Positions 28,789 through 37,437 of a DNA stretch of 64,000 bases are shown here, piece after piece. The notes below the pieces were generated by a model. That model was not told the origin of the DNA, searched no databases, and saw only the letters and a list, made by a program, of their open reading frames with translations. A program made the position numbers and the translations under genes. The first letter of the stretch is position 1, and each line of letters starts with the position of its first letter. Source of the stretch: Glacieibacterium frigidum (lineage in GTDB: Bacteria; Pseudomonadota; Alphaproteobacteria; Sphingomonadales; Sphingomonadaceae); the NCBI RefSeq assembly GCF_007097155.1, contig NZ_VJWA01000001.1, positions 496,001-560,000 on the forward strand, read 5' to 3'.

Positions 28789-28810
28789 CGCGAGGTTTCG
28801 CCGCCTCGCG
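28789..28810 (+). terminator. Weak hairpin after ctpA
   Basis: A 7-bp stem (28789-28795 with 28804-28810) and an eight-base loop lie 11 bases after the ctpA stop. No strong T-run follows, so termination may be partial and allow read-through into the next gene. Confidence 0.35.
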
Positions 28811-28857
28811 TAATGCTCTAGGGGCCACCCGCGCCTTCAGCTGAATCGGACCATCCC

Positions 28858-29439
28858 TTGCTGCGACGTGTCTACGACTGGATGCTCGGCCTTGCCGGCC
28901 GGCGCGACGCCGAAGTGTGGCTGGGGGTCGTGTCGTTCGCCGATTCGAGCTTCTTTCCGCTGCCGCCCGACATCATGCTCGCGCCGATGTGCATGGCGCG
29001 GCCGGAAAAGGCGCTGCGCTTCGCCTGGACCTGCACCTGGACGGCCGTGGCGGGCGCGCTGCTTGGCTATGCCATCGGCTATGCGCTGTTCGAGCTGATC
29101 GGCCAGCCGCTGCTCAGCGCCTACGGCTACCAGGACAAGTTCGCGGAGTTCGCGGCCGACATCAAGGCGAACGGCTTCTGGTGGATGCTGGCGTTCGCCT
29201 CGCTGCCGATCCCCTACAAGGTCGCGACGATCGCCGCGGGCAGCGTGCAGATGGACCTGGTGACGCTGATCGTTGCATCGTTCCTCGGCCGCGGCGCGCG
29301 CTTCTTCCTCGTGGCTGTGCTCATCAAGCGCTACGGCGAGGTCGCGCAGCGGCTGATCGACAATCACTTCGAGAAGCTCGCGGTGCTGTTTACCGTGCTG
29401 TTCTTCGGCGGCTTCGCGGTGGTCAAATATGCGCTCTGA
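28858..29439 (+). CDS. YqaA/DedA-family inner-membrane protein
   Basis: 193 residues from a TTG; a shorter form from the ATG at 28882 is possible. The SNARE-associated (VTT) domain pattern is visible: F-A-D-S-S-F-F-P-L-P-P-D, then the F-A-S-L-P-I-P-Y-K-V-A-T-I-A-A-G loop and a late G-R-G-A-R-F-F segment, with four to five membrane helices. DedA-family proteins are linked to lipid-carrier or phospholipid flipping. dsbB starts inside its last codons. Confidence 0.87.
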   Translation: MLRRVYDWMLGLAGRRDAEVWLGVVSFADSSFFPLPPDIMLAPMCMARPEKALRFAWTCTWTAVAGALLGYAIGYALFELIGQPLLSAYGYQDKFAEFAADIKANGFWWMLAFASLPIPYKVATIAAGSVQMDLVTLIVASFLGRGARFFLVAVLIKRYGEVAQRLIDNHFEKLAVLFTVLFFGGFAVVKYAL

Positions 29440-29890
29440 GGCGGCCGCCAACGCACTTGTTCTGGTCGGCCCGGCGGCGCTGCTCGGCGGCGCGCTGCTG
29501 TTCCAGCATGTCGGCGGCCTGTACCCGTGCGAGATGTGCATCTGGCAGCGCTGGCCGCACGCCGCGGCGCTGGTGCTCGGGTGCGTCGCCTGGGCGATGC
29601 GCAGCAACCGCGCCGTCGTTGCGCTCGCCGCGGTCGCGGTGCTGGTCAGCGGGGCCATCGGGGTGTTCCACGCCGGCGTCGAGCTGAAATGGTGGGAGGG
29701 GGTGACCGCGTGCAGCGCGAACCTCGCGGGCGGCAGCCAGGCCGACATCATGGCGTCGATTCTCAACACGCCGCTGGTGCGTTGCGACGCCGTGGCATGG
29801 TCATTGTTCGGCATTTCGATGGCAGGGTGGAATGCGATCCTGTCGACCGGGATCGGCGGAGGTACATTATGGCTGCTGGCTCGAAAGTGA
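29429..29890 (+). CDS. dsbB: Disulfide bond formation protein B
   Basis: 153 residues with four membrane helices. The first periplasmic Cys pair is C-E-M-C (34-37) followed by W-Q-R-W. The second pair is C in V-T-A-C-S-A-N and C in V-R-C-D. DsbB reoxidises a periplasmic DsbA using ubiquinone. It overlaps the previous gene by 11 bases and coq7 by 22 bases, so quinone-dependent oxidation and quinone synthesis are translated together. Confidence 0.92.
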   Translation: MRSEAAANALVLVGPAALLGGALLFQHVGGLYPCEMCIWQRWPHAAALVLGCVAWAMRSNRAVVALAAVAVLVSGAIGVFHAGVELKWWEGVTACSANLAGGSQADIMASILNTPLVRCDAVAWSLFGISMAGWNAILSTGIGGGTLWLLARK

Positions 29891-30402
29891 CGCGCGAGAG
29901 CATCGCCGCGATGATCCGCGTCGATCACGCCGGCGAATATGGCGCGGCACGTATCTATGCCGGGCAGCTCGCGGTGATGGGATCGCGCGCGCCGGGCAGT
30001 TCGGCGATCGCGCGCATGAAGCAGCAGGAGCAGCGCCACCTCGACGTCTTCGACCGGCTGATCAGCGAGCGCGGCGTCCGCCCGACCCTGCTCGGGCCGA
30101 TCTGGCACGTCGCGGGCTACGGCCTCGGCGTCGTTACCGCCTTGATCGGCCCGCAAGCCGCGATGGCGTGCACCGCCGCGGTCGAGACCGAGATCGACGC
30201 GCATTACCAGGAACAGCGCGACGCGCTCGGAACCACCGACCCCGAGCTTAGTGCGCACATCGAGGATTTCCAGGCCGAGGAGGTCGAGCACAAGGCGACC
30301 GCGCTCGAGCACGGTGCCGAGGGCGCGTTCGGCTATCCGCTGATGTCGGCGATCATCCGCGCCGGATGCCGGGTGGCGATCGCGGCGACGAAGCGGATTT
30401 AA
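29869..30402 (+). CDS. coq7: Demethoxyubiquinone hydroxylase (Coq7)
   Basis: 177 residues. A di-iron monooxygenase that hydroxylates the ubiquinone ring at C6. The ferritin-like iron ligands are visible as D-H-A-G-E-Y, E-Q-R-H, E-T-E and E-E-V-E-H. The ATG at 29869 has GGCGGAGG six bases upstream, inside dsbB. Its TAA overlaps the stop of hspQ on the other strand. Many bacteria use UbiF instead; Coq7 is common in alphaproteobacteria. Confidence 0.95.
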   Translation: MAAGSKVTRESIAAMIRVDHAGEYGAARIYAGQLAVMGSRAPGSSAIARMKQQEQRHLDVFDRLISERGVRPTLLGPIWHVAGYGLGVVTALIGPQAAMACTAAVETEIDAHYQEQRDALGTTDPELSAHIEDFQAEEVEHKATALEHGAEGAFGYPLMSAIIRAGCRVAIAATKRI

Positions 30403-30743
30403 TTGCGGACTTCCGGCCGCAGGATATAGCGCCCGTCCTCGAACCCGCCGAACATCTGCGGGATCGCAGGATGGCCGACTTCCTCGCCGCCGTCTTCGCG
30501 GATCAGGTTCTGCTGGCTGACATAGGCGACGTACGCCGACTCGTCGTTCTCGGCGAGCAGGTGATAGAAGGGCTGGTCCTTGCGCGGGCGCACGGGCTCT
30601 GGGATCGCCTCCCACCACTCCTCCGAATTCGCGAATTCGGGATCGACGTCGAAGATGACGCCGCGGAAGGGAAACAGCTTGTGGCGCACGACTTCGCCGA
30701 TGCCGAAGGTCGCGGTTGCCGTCGTGGTGGGATGCTCCGTCAT
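30399..30743 (-). CDS. hspQ: Heat shock protein HspQ
   Basis: 114 residues. The HspQ/YccV family (hemimethylated-DNA-binding fold) acts as a specificity factor for Lon protease in enterics. Pattern: F-x-I-G-E-V-V-R-H-K-L-F-P-F-R-G-V-I-F-D-V-D-P, W-W-E-A-I-P, P-F-Y-H-L-L-A-E-N and Y-V-S-Q-Q-N-L. The Met at 30743 is chosen over 30755 because GAGG lies seven bases before it. Convergent with coq7, stops overlapping by four bases. Confidence 0.92.
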   Translation of the reverse strand: MTEHPTTTATATFGIGEVVRHKLFPFRGVIFDVDPEFANSEEWWEAIPEPVRPRKDQPFYHLLAENDESAYVAYVSQQNLIREDGGEEVGHPAIPQMFGGFEDGRYILRPEVRN

Positions 30744-30783
30744 ACTCTGCCTCACGCGGGTGCCAGCGCACCCTGAAGGACAA

Positions 30784-30811
30784 CATATAAGACGTGACGA
30801 GGTTTCGTGAA
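30784..30811 (-). promoter_or_regulatory. Candidate hspQ promoter
   Basis: On the minus strand TTCACG (30806-30811) and TATATG (30784-30789) are separated by 16 bases, each matching four of six consensus positions. It lies about 40 bases before the hspQ start codon. A heat-shock sigma element was not clearly seen. Confidence 0.3.
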
Positions 30812-30886
30812 GGGGATTGGCAAGTGGCCGCCTGCGCGGCTATACGCCCGCCTTCGACCGGGCTTCGGCCCTGACGCGCCCCATGC

Positions 30887-30976
<90 letters not shown>

Positions 30977-31000
30977 TGGGCCCTTTGCCCGATCCGAAAC

Positions 31001-31600
31001 TCAAGCCGGGCAGGCCGCGCCATTTGCGGCCCAGGCCTTGAACAGCGCGCCGAATTCGGCCTGGGTGCCGGGGGCGGGGGTGCGCTTGCCGCCAGGCTTC
31101 CAGCCCCAGCCGACGAGTTCGTCGGCGGCCATGTGTTCGATCAGTGCGGCCATATCCATGTCGCCGTTGCGCTTGCGGTCCTTGATCTGAAGGCAGATCT
31201 GGCCGAGCGTCTTGCCCTGCCAGGCCTGCTCGGCGGGGGCGAGCGCCCATTTCGGGTTCCCCGGAACGCCCGCGACATCGTAGTTCGTGTCGTGGTGGCA
31301 GGTGTTGCAGCGCAGCCCGACCGCACCGATGCCGCCGTCGCCGCGAACGACCAGCGGCATGTGCGGGCGCATGTCGTCGGACTGGGTCGGGCGCGGCGTG
31401 GCGGGGTGGCAGTTCAGGCAGCGCGGGTGCTGGATGACCTTGCCGACCTCGGCGAACAGCGCCAGCGCGCGCGGCTTGCCGGCGGGGATCGCGTCGAACG
31501 AGGCCAGCGGCTTGAGCGTCTTCGCCATCGGCGGGTGGCGCATCGGCGCGGCTCCCGCGACGGTCGCGGCGACGAGGAGCAGGGCGGCAATTCGGATCAT
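31001..31600 (-). CDS. Exported dihaem cytochrome c, Ior-associated
   Basis: 199 residues with a signal peptide (to about A-G-A-A). Two haem c sites are present, C-L-N-C-H and C-N-T-C-H. Its ATG overlaps the stop of the molybdenum hydroxylase large subunit (ATGA). It is therefore the likely periplasmic electron acceptor of that enzyme. The region between the haem sites is short, about 35 residues. Confidence 0.87.
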   Translation of the reverse strand: MIRIAALLLVAATVAGAAPMRHPPMAKTLKPLASFDAIPAGKPRALALFAEVGKVIQHPRCLNCHPATPRPTQSDDMRPHMPLVVRGDGGIGAVGLRCNTCHHDTNYDVAGVPGNPKWALAPAEQAWQGKTLGQICLQIKDRKRNGDMDMAALIEHMAADELVGWGWKPGGKRTPAPGTQAEFGALFKAWAANGAACPA

Positions 31601-33741
31601 GCGGTACGCACCATGGGCAAACGGGTCGGGCGGTCGCGGCCGAGCTTGGCCAGCGCGTTGGCGATCGCCGGCGCGCAGGGCGGCACGCCGGGCTCGCCGA
31701 TGCCGGTCGGCTTCTCGGTCGACGCTACGATGAGGACCTCGACCGCGGGCATCTCCATCCCCCGGAGCGAGCGATAGTCGTTGAAGTTCGACACCGTCGC
31801 GCGGCCGGCGACGAGCGGCACTTCCGCATAGAGTGCGTGGCCGACGGCATAGCCGACCCCGCCCTCGATCTGGGCGCGGATGATGTCGGGGTTGACGGCG
31901 ACGCCGCAGTCGACCGCGCACCAGATCTTGTGGACTCGCGGCTCGCCGTCGGTGCCGACCGAGACTTCGGCGACCTGTGCGACGAAACTGTTGAAGCTTT
32001 CGACCACCGCGACGCCGTGCGCGCGGCCCTTGGGCGGCGCCTTGCCGTTCCAGTCGGCCAGCTTGGCGACCGCCTTCAGCACGCCTGCGGCGCGCGGCTG
32101 CGCCGCCATCATCTCGAGCCGTCCGGCGACGGGGTCCTTGCCGGCGGCGACGAGCAGCCGGTCGACGAAGGTCTCGACGACATAGCCGGTATGGGTGTGG
32201 CCGACCGAGCGCCACCACAGCGTCGACACCGGCGACTTGTCGGCCGTGACGTCGCAGCGGAACGCCGGAAAGGCATAGGGCGGGTTGCTGCCGCCCTCGA
32301 TCATCGTCGAATCGATGCCGTTCCTGACCACCATCGCCTCGAACGGCGAGCCGATCATGAACGACTGGCCGACGACGCTGTTCGACCAGGCGACGATGCG
32401 GCCGTCCTTGATCGCGCCCTTGATCCGGTGGACGAACAGCGGGCGGTAGTGCCCGCCGTGGATGTCGTCCTCGCGCGTCCAGGTCAGGCGGATCGGCGTG
32501 CCCGGGCCGATCGCCTTGGCGCACTCGGCGAGCTCGGCGGCGAGGTGGCAGCTCGGCTGCGCGCGCCGCCCGAAGCTGCCGCCCGCCAGCACCGTGTCGA
32601 TCGCGACCTTGTCGGGGGCCACGCCCAGCACGCCGGCGATCGCGCCCTGGTCGCCGGTCTGGATCTGCGAGCCGAAGCGCGCGCGGGCCGACGTGCCGTC
32701 CCACTCGATGAAGCCGCCCAGCGGCTCCATCGGCGCGTGCGCGAGATAGGGGAATTCATAGACGGCCTCGACGACCTGCGCGCCGGGCGTTGCGAGGGCC
32801 GCATCGACGTCGCCGGTTTTGGCGGCGGTCGTGCCGGGCGTCTTGCTGCGCTCGGCATAGGCGGCGAACATCGCGTCGCTGCCGCGCGTCTCTGCGGCGC
32901 TCTCGTCCCACTTGATCGCCAGCGCGGCGCGGCCCTTAATCGCGGGGTAGGTGCTCTTGGCAAAGACCGCGACGCCGCTTCCGATCTGCTTGACCGCGAC
33001 GACGCCCCGCACGGCGAGCGCCTTGCTGGCATCGAACGACGCGACCTTGGCGCCGAAGCGCGGCGGGTGCGCGACGACGACGGTCAGCATGTTCGGCGCG
33101 GTCTGGTCGATCGAGAATTTGGCGGTGCCGTCGGTCTTGGCGCGGCTGTCGACCTTGAAGCCCTTCTGGTCGCGGCCGATCAGCGTGAACTTGGCGGGGT
33201 CCTTGAGCGTCACGTCGGCGGGCGCCGGCAGCTTGGCGGCCGCATCGGCGAATGCGCCAAAGCCGCTCTTCCGGCCGCTCGCGGGATGCGCAATGACGCC
33301 CTTGCTGACCGTGATCTCGCTTGCCGGCACGCCCCACGCCTGCGCCGCCGCGGCAACGAGCATCGCACGCGCCATCGCGCCGGCGCGGCGCAGCTGGTCG
33401 TAGCTGTTGGCGATCGCCGACGATCCGCCGGTGCCCTGCACGCCAAGCAGGCCGTTGGCGTAAAGGCGCACGTCGGCGGGAGCCGCGGCGGCGCGCATCT
33501 GCGACCAGTCGGCGTCGAGCTCCTCGGCGACGATCGTCGGCAGGCCGGTCCACGGCCCCTGGCCGAACTCGATATGCTTGCACAGCACGGTGACGCTGTC
33601 GTCGGCGGCGATGCGGATGAAGGCGTTGGGGTCGACCGGCGCGGGCGCCCCCTGCGCTAGCGCGCGGCCCATGCCCATCGGCAGCACCAGCCCGATGACC
33701 AGCCCGCCACCCAGCACGGCGCGGCGTGAGAGGGCGGTCAT
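31597..33741 (-). CDS. iorB: Molybdopterin-dependent oxidoreductase large subunit (isoquinoline 1-oxidoreductase beta / aldehyde oxidase type)
   Basis: 714 residues. A twin-arginine signal (L-S-R-R-A-V-L-G-G) sends the folded protein to the periplasm. Molybdopterin-binding segments include [15 protein letters not shown] and the C-terminal G-I-G-E-P-G-V-P-P base. The family hydroxylates N-heterocycles or oxidises aldehydes. The substrate cannot be told from sequence. It is coupled on both sides, to the [2Fe-2S] subunit and to the cytochrome (ATGA overlaps). Confidence 0.9.
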   Translation of the reverse strand: MTALSRRAVLGGGLVIGLVLPMGMGRALAQGAPAPVDPNAFIRIAADDSVTVLCKHIEFGQGPWTGLPTIVAEELDADWSQMRAAAAPADVRLYANGLLGVQGTGGSSAIANSYDQLRRAGAMARAMLVAAAAQAWGVPASEITVSKGVIAHPASGRKSGFGAFADAAAKLPAPADVTLKDPAKFTLIGRDQKGFKVDSRAKTDGTAKFSIDQTAPNMLTVVVAHPPRFGAKVASFDASKALAVRGVVAVKQIGSGVAVFAKSTYPAIKGRAALAIKWDESAAETRGSDAMFAAYAERSKTPGTTAAKTGDVDAALATPGAQVVEAVYEFPYLAHAPMEPLGGFIEWDGTSARARFGSQIQTGDQGAIAGVLGVAPDKVAIDTVLAGGSFGRRAQPSCHLAAELAECAKAIGPGTPIRLTWTREDDIHGGHYRPLFVHRIKGAIKDGRIVAWSNSVVGQSFMIGSPFEAMVVRNGIDSTMIEGGSNPPYAFPAFRCDVTADKSPVSTLWWRSVGHTHTGYVVETFVDRLLVAAGKDPVAGRLEMMAAQPRAAGVLKAVAKLADWNGKAPPKGRAHGVAVVESFNSFVAQVAEVSVGTDGEPRVHKIWCAVDCGVAVNPDIIRAQIEGGVGYAVGHALYAEVPLVAGRATVSNFNDYRSLRGMEMPAVEVLIVASTEKPTGIGEPGVPPCAPAIANALAKLGRDRPTRLPMVRTA

Positions 33742-34193
33742 GCGATCGCCTTCGCGGCTTCGTGAATTGCCGCGCGGATGCGGATATAGGTCGCGCAGCG
33801 GCAGATATTGCCGTTCATGGCGAGGTCGATGTCGCTGTCGGTGGGCTTCGCGATCTCGCGCAGCAGCGCAACCGCGCTCATCAGCTGCCCCGACTGGCAA
33901 TAGCCGCACTGCGGTACGTCGAGCCTGACCCACGCATCCTGCAGCGCCTTCGCCTCGGTGCCGGTAACCGCCTCGATCGTCGTGATTTCGCCGGTCACCG
34001 CCGACACGGGCAGCGAGCAGGAGCGCAGCGGTTGCCCGTCCATGTGGACGGTGCACGCACCGCATGCCGCGATGCCGCAGCCGAACTTGGTGCCGGTCAA
34101 CCCCAGCTCGTCGCGCAGCACCCAGAGCAGCGGCGTGTCCTCGTCGACGTCGACGGTTCGCGGCTGGCCGTTCACGGTGAGTTTGTAGGTCAT
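33738..34193 (-). CDS. iorA: [2Fe-2S] subunit of the molybdenum hydroxylase
   Basis: 151 residues with two [2Fe-2S] domains. The plant-type ferredoxin set is C-G-x-x-x-C-G-A-C...C near 39-59, and the helical second domain has C-G-Y-C...C-R-C. It relays electrons from the molybdenum site to the cytochrome c encoded downstream. First gene of the iorA-iorB-cytochrome operon. No signal peptide is seen, so it probably travels with the Tat-exported large subunit. Confidence 0.93.
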   Translation of the reverse strand: MTYKLTVNGQPRTVDVDEDTPLLWVLRDELGLTGTKFGCGIAACGACTVHMDGQPLRSCSLPVSAVTGEITTIEAVTGTEAKALQDAWVRLDVPQCGYCQSGQLMSAVALLREIAKPTDSDIDLAMNGNICRCATYIRIRAAIHEAAKAIA

Positions 34194-34265
34194 CAGCGGC
34201 TCGCCTGTCGCCCGCGCAGGGGCAGGGGTTTCAACCGTGTAACGATGTCACTAGACAGATTTATG

Positions 34266-34658
34266 TCAAGATACGGCGGCGAACAGCAGCATTGCCAGCC
34301 CGGCGAAACTGACCAGCCAGACGATAGAGCGCAGCCACGGCACGCCGGCAGCGTAGAGCGGCAGATAGGCGATCCGCCCGAACAGATAGAGCTGGCAGCC
34401 GAGCACGGTCAGCGCGCTCGACTTCCCCGCGACGTGGAGGATCAGCACCGCGGCGATGAACAGCGGCAGCGTCTCGTACAGATTGTCCTGTGCGCGGCGC
34501 AGGCGCTCGGCGACCGAGGACAGCGGCGGCATCGCGGCATCGCGCGCGCCGGTGTTCCACTTGACGCCGTACTGGCCGGTGCGCGCGATATCGAAGGCGA
34601 AGATCTGGACGACCGCGAGCACCAGCGTCCACGCCAGCAGGGTCAGTTCGGTGGTCAT
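34266..34658 (-). CDS. MAPEG family membrane protein
   Basis: 130 residues with four predicted helices. MAPEG signature: R-A-Q-D-N-L-Y-E-T-L-P-L-F in the second segment, followed by Y-L-F-G-R-I-A-Y-L-P-L-Y. Bacterial MAPEG proteins include membrane glutathione transferases, but the activity of this group is mostly unknown. It sits 72 bases upstream of iorA on the same strand. Confidence 0.88.
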   Translation of the reverse strand: MTTELTLLAWTLVLAVVQIFAFDIARTGQYGVKWNTGARDAAMPPLSSVAERLRRAQDNLYETLPLFIAAVLILHVAGKSSALTVLGCQLYLFGRIAYLPLYAAGVPWLRSIVWLVSFAGLAMLLFAAVS

Positions 34659-34731
34659 GCTTTATTCCCCCGTTCCGGTCGGCTAGGCCGCCGACCTGGG
34701 GTCAGCATGACGGCGGACGAGGGCAGCGGCA

Positions 34732-35637
34732 ATGCGCATCGGCATCGACCTCGGCGGCTCGAAGATCGAGGGGGTGGCGCTGGCGCGAGACGGCAGCGTC
34801 GCCGGCGCGCTGCGCGTGCCGACTCCGCAGCATGACTATCCCGGCACGATCGCCGCGGTTGCGCAGGTCGTCGCGGCACTGGAGGCCGAGACCGGCGTGA
34901 CGGCGAGCGTCGGCATCGGCGCGCCGGGCTCGGCCTCGCGCACCACCGACGCCCGGGGCAACCGCCTGTGGCAGGGAGCGAACGCCACGTGGATCAACGA
35001 CCGGCCGTTCGAGGCCGATCTCGCTGCTGCGCTGGCCCGCGAGGTGCGGGTCGCCAACGACGCCAACTGCTTCACCGTCTCCGAAGCCGCCGACGGCGCG
35101 GCCGCGGGTGCGGCGGTGGTGTTCGGGGTAATCATCGGCACCGGCGTGGGTGGCGGGCTCGTCGTCGACGGCCGGCCGATCACCGGGCGGCACGGCATCG
35201 CCGGCGAATGGGGGCACGTGCCGCTGCCCTGGGCGCGCGCCGACGAGTTTCCGGGCGAGGTGAACTTCTGCGGCCACTACGGCACGATCGAGACCTGGGT
35301 CGCCGCGAAGGCGCTCGAGCGCGACTATCTCGCTCGCGGCGGGAGTGCCCTGCGCGCCACCGACATTGCCGAAGCCGCCGGCAGCGACCCGGTCGCGGCA
35401 GCGGCGTTCGACGACTATGTCGAGCGGCTGGCGCGCGGCCTCGCGATGGTCGTCAACATCCTCGATCCCGACTGCATCGTGCTGGGCGGCGGTGCGAGCC
35501 GGATCGCGGCGCTGTACGACCGCCTGCCGGCGCGCATCGCAGCCTATGCCTTCACGTCCGCCTTCGACACCCCCGTCGTGCCGGGGCTGCACGGCGATGC
35601 CAGCGGCGTGCGCGGGGCAGCGCAGCTCTGGCCATGA
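34732..35637 (+). CDS. ROK-family sugar kinase (fructokinase / N-acetylglucosamine kinase type)
   Basis: 301 residues. The N-terminal phosphate loop is I-D-L-G-G-S-K-I-E, the catalytic region N-D-A-N-C-F, and the glycine-rich I-I-G-T-G-V-G-G-G follows. The G-E-W-G-H motif of ROK sugar kinases is present. The zinc site normally formed by that His and a C-x-C-G-x-x-G-C-x-E cluster is reduced: the segment reads N-F-C-G-H-Y-G-T-I-E, keeping one of the three cysteines. Closest in layout to E. coli Mak. A strong terminator follows directly. Confidence 0.87.
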   Translation: MRIGIDLGGSKIEGVALARDGSVAGALRVPTPQHDYPGTIAAVAQVVAALEAETGVTASVGIGAPGSASRTTDARGNRLWQGANATWINDRPFEADLAAALAREVRVANDANCFTVSEAADGAAAGAAVVFGVIIGTGVGGGLVVDGRPITGRHGIAGEWGHVPLPWARADEFPGEVNFCGHYGTIETWVAAKALERDYLARGGSALRATDIAEAAGSDPVAAAAFDDYVERLARGLAMVVNILDPDCIVLGGGASRIAALYDRLPARIAAYAFTSAFDTPVVPGLHGDASGVRGAAQLWP

Positions 35638-35640
35638 AAA

Positions 35641-35680
35641 GGCCGGGCCCCTTCGCAGGGGCCCGGCCGGTACGCTTTTA
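35641..35680. terminator. Rho-independent terminator after the ROK kinase
   Basis: An 11-bp GC stem (35641-35651 with 35658-35668) with loop TTCGCA, AAAA before it and TTTT at 35676-35679. It lies between the ROK kinase and the convergent CsbD gene and probably serves both. Confidence 0.8.
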
Positions 35681-35697
35681 CTCAGACGGCGACGTGA

Positions 35698-36051
35698 TTA
35701 GTCGCGGCGGCCGCTGACCAGCCAGCCGAGCAGGAAGCCGAGCGCAACACCGCCGGCGATGATCGCGACGGGCTGCTCCTGGACGACGGCCTTGGCCTTC
35801 TCGGTGCCCTGGGCGGCATAGCGGCTGGCGGTCTCGCGAGCGCGCTGCACCGACTCGGGCGCGTTGTCGGCCCACTCGGTGACCTTCTCGCGCGCCTTGC
35901 CGTAGACGTCCTGGACCTTGCCCTTGAGCTCGTCGATCTTGCCTTCGGCCTGGGTCTTGGTGTCGCCCGTGACGTCGCCGATGAAGCCCTCGGCCTTGCC
36001 GCCGAACTCGTTGAGCGTGCCTTCGACGGTGTCGCTGTTGATGGTGGCCAT
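35698..36051 (-). CDS. CsbD-like / DUF883 membrane-anchored stress protein
   Basis: 117 residues. The first 60 follow the CsbD pattern (G-T-L-N-E-F-G-G-K-A-E-G-F-I-G-D-V-T-G-D then G-K-I-D-E-L-K-G-K-V-Q-D). The rest resembles DUF883 (ElaB/YqjD): an amphipathic helix, then a glycine-rich membrane segment and G-R-R-D end. YqjD-type proteins tether ribosomes to the membrane in stationary phase. An EcfG-like promoter upstream suggests general stress control. Confidence 0.87.
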   Translation of the reverse strand: MATINSDTVEGTLNEFGGKAEGFIGDVTGDTKTQAEGKIDELKGKVQDVYGKAREKVTEWADNAPESVQRARETASRYAAQGTEKAKAVVQEQPVAIIAGGVALGFLLGWLVSGRRD

Positions 36052-36111
36052 GATGTAATTCCCTTCGTACGTGAATGGTGCAACCGATATGGGTCGGCGT
36101 TGCGGAAGCAC

Positions 36112-36136
36112 AACGAGCATGCCGCCAAAATGTTCA
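36112..36136 (-). promoter_or_regulatory. EcfG-type general stress promoter candidate before the CsbD gene
   Basis: On the minus strand TGAAC (36132-36136) is followed after 16 bases by CGTT (36112-36115). The alphaproteobacterial EcfG consensus, known from literature, is GGAAC-N16/17-CGTT, so only one position differs. It lies about 60 bases upstream of the CsbD start codon. Confidence 0.5.
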
Positions 36137-36167
36137 CCGCGCCGCAGCAATCATCGTGCGCGCGAAC

Positions 36168-36587
36168 CTATTCGTCTCGAATCCGCCCGCGCGTCGCCTT
36201 CACGGCACCGCGCAGCACCTTGCCCTCGACACGGCGCGCCTTGGTCGCCTTGGGCACTTTTGTGGCGCGGCGCGGCACCGGCGGGGCGGCCGCCTTGACG
36301 ATCAGCGCGACCAGCCGCTCGCGGGCGTCGGCGCGGTTGCGCTCCTGCGTGCGGAAACGGTCGGCGGTCAGCACGATGACCCCGTCGCGCGTCAGCTTCG
36401 ATCCCGCCGCGTGCATAAGGCGGACCGCGACGGCATCGGGCAGCGCGCGGCAGCGGCGTGCGTCGAAGCGCAACTGCACCGCGCTCGACACCTTGTTCAC
36501 GTTCTGCCCACCCGGGCCGCTGGCGCGGATGAAGGTCTCGACCAGGTCTTTCTCGTCGATCTCGATTTCGGGGGTGACGGCGATCAT
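36168..36587 (-). CDS. arfB: Alternative ribosome-rescue factor ArfB (YaeJ)
   Basis: 139 residues. The GGQ hydrolase motif lies in A-S-G-P-G-G-Q-N-V-N-K-V (about 23-34), followed by L-T-x-D-R-F-R-T-Q-x-x-N. The tail from about 105 is strongly basic (K/R-rich), as needed to probe the empty mRNA channel of a stalled ribosome. It releases nascent chains on ribosomes lacking a stop codon. Divergent from the GST at 36609 with only 21 bases between starts. Confidence 0.94.
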   Translation of the reverse strand: MIAVTPEIEIDEKDLVETFIRASGPGGQNVNKVSSAVQLRFDARRCRALPDAVAVRLMHAAGSKLTRDGVIVLTADRFRTQERNRADARERLVALIVKAAAPPVPRRATKVPKATKARRVEGKVLRGAVKATRGRIRDE

Positions 36588-36608
36588 CGGCCGATTGTAC
36601 GCTGCGGC

Positions 36609-37244
36609 ATGATCATCATCCACCACCTCAACGACTCGCGCTCGCAGCGCATCCTTTGGCTCTGCGAGGAGCTCGCGCTCGGCTACGACATCAAGTTCTA
36701 CATGCGCGACGTGACCACCCGCCTCGCGCCGCCCGAGTTGAAGGCGATCAACCCGCTCGGCAAGTCGCCGGTGATCGAGGACGGCGACCTGGTACTCGGC
36801 GAGTCCGGCGCGATCGTCGACTATCTGATCCGCACCCACGGCAAGGGCGCGCTGGCGCCGGCGCCCGGCACTGCGCTCCACGAACATTATCTGGTCTGGC
36901 TGCACTTTGCCGAAGGATCGGCGATGCTGCCGTTCATGCTGCGGCTGTACACTGGGCGGCTCGGCGATGCGGCGGCACCGCTGAAGCCCCGGATCGACGA
37001 GCAGATCGCCAGCCATCTGAAGGTCTTCGAGGATGCGCTGGCCGGCAACGACTGGCTGGTCGGCGACGCGCTGTCGGGCGCCGATATCATGATGAGCTTC
37101 ATCGCCGAATTCACCGCGATCCAGGGTTTGGGCGACGCCTATCCGAACATCGTCGCCTATGCGCGGCGGATCCAGGCGCGGCCGGCGTGGCAGGCGGCGC
37201 TGGAGCGCGGCGGGCCGTACGCCTTCACTCTCCCCGCCGCCTGA
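36609..37244 (+). CDS. Glutathione S-transferase family protein
   Basis: 211 residues. N-terminal thioredoxin fold with S-R-S-Q-R-I-L-W-L as active-site helix, cis-Pro loop G-K-S-P-V-I-E-D-G and E-S-G-A-I-V-D-Y-L glutathione-binding segment. The helical C-terminal domain contains L-S-G-A-D-I-M-M-S-F. The first helix and the W-L-x-x-E-E-L-x-L-x-Y-D pattern resemble bacterial GSTs of broad peroxidase/transferase activity. It converges on a small membrane protein gene with a 20-base overlap. Confidence 0.88.
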   Translation: MIIIHHLNDSRSQRILWLCEELALGYDIKFYMRDVTTRLAPPELKAINPLGKSPVIEDGDLVLGESGAIVDYLIRTHGKGALAPAPGTALHEHYLVWLHFAEGSAMLPFMLRLYTGRLGDAAAPLKPRIDEQIASHLKVFEDALAGNDWLVGDALSGADIMMSFIAEFTAIQGLGDAYPNIVAYARRIQARPAWQAALERGGPYAFTLPAA

Positions 37245-37437
37245 CCGCGAGCAGCGCCAGCACGCCCGCGAGCACGGCGAAGAGGAACGCGAGGCCCAGG
37301 CTGAGCGCGATCAACCCGCCGATCGCCCGGCCGTCGCTGCCGACACCGACGGCGATGTCGTAGATCAGCAACGCGACCGGTGCCGCAAAGCCCAGCAGCG
37401 CGCTGAGGATCAGGCACGGGCGGATCAGGCGGATCAT
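37225..37437 (-). CDS. Small two-helix membrane protein, unknown function
   Basis: 70 residues. Two hydrophobic segments (about 8-31 and 40-64) are joined by a short glycine/aspartate loop, with a basic start (M-I-R-L-I-R) and a basic end (R-R-R-G-E). Its ATG overlaps the stop of the EamA transporter (ATGA at 37434-37437), which supports it as a real gene in that operon. No family was recognised. Confidence 0.6.
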   Translation of the reverse strand: MIRLIRPCLILSALLGFAAPVALLIYDIAVGVGSDGRAIGGLIALSLGLAFLFAVLAGVLALLAVRRRGE

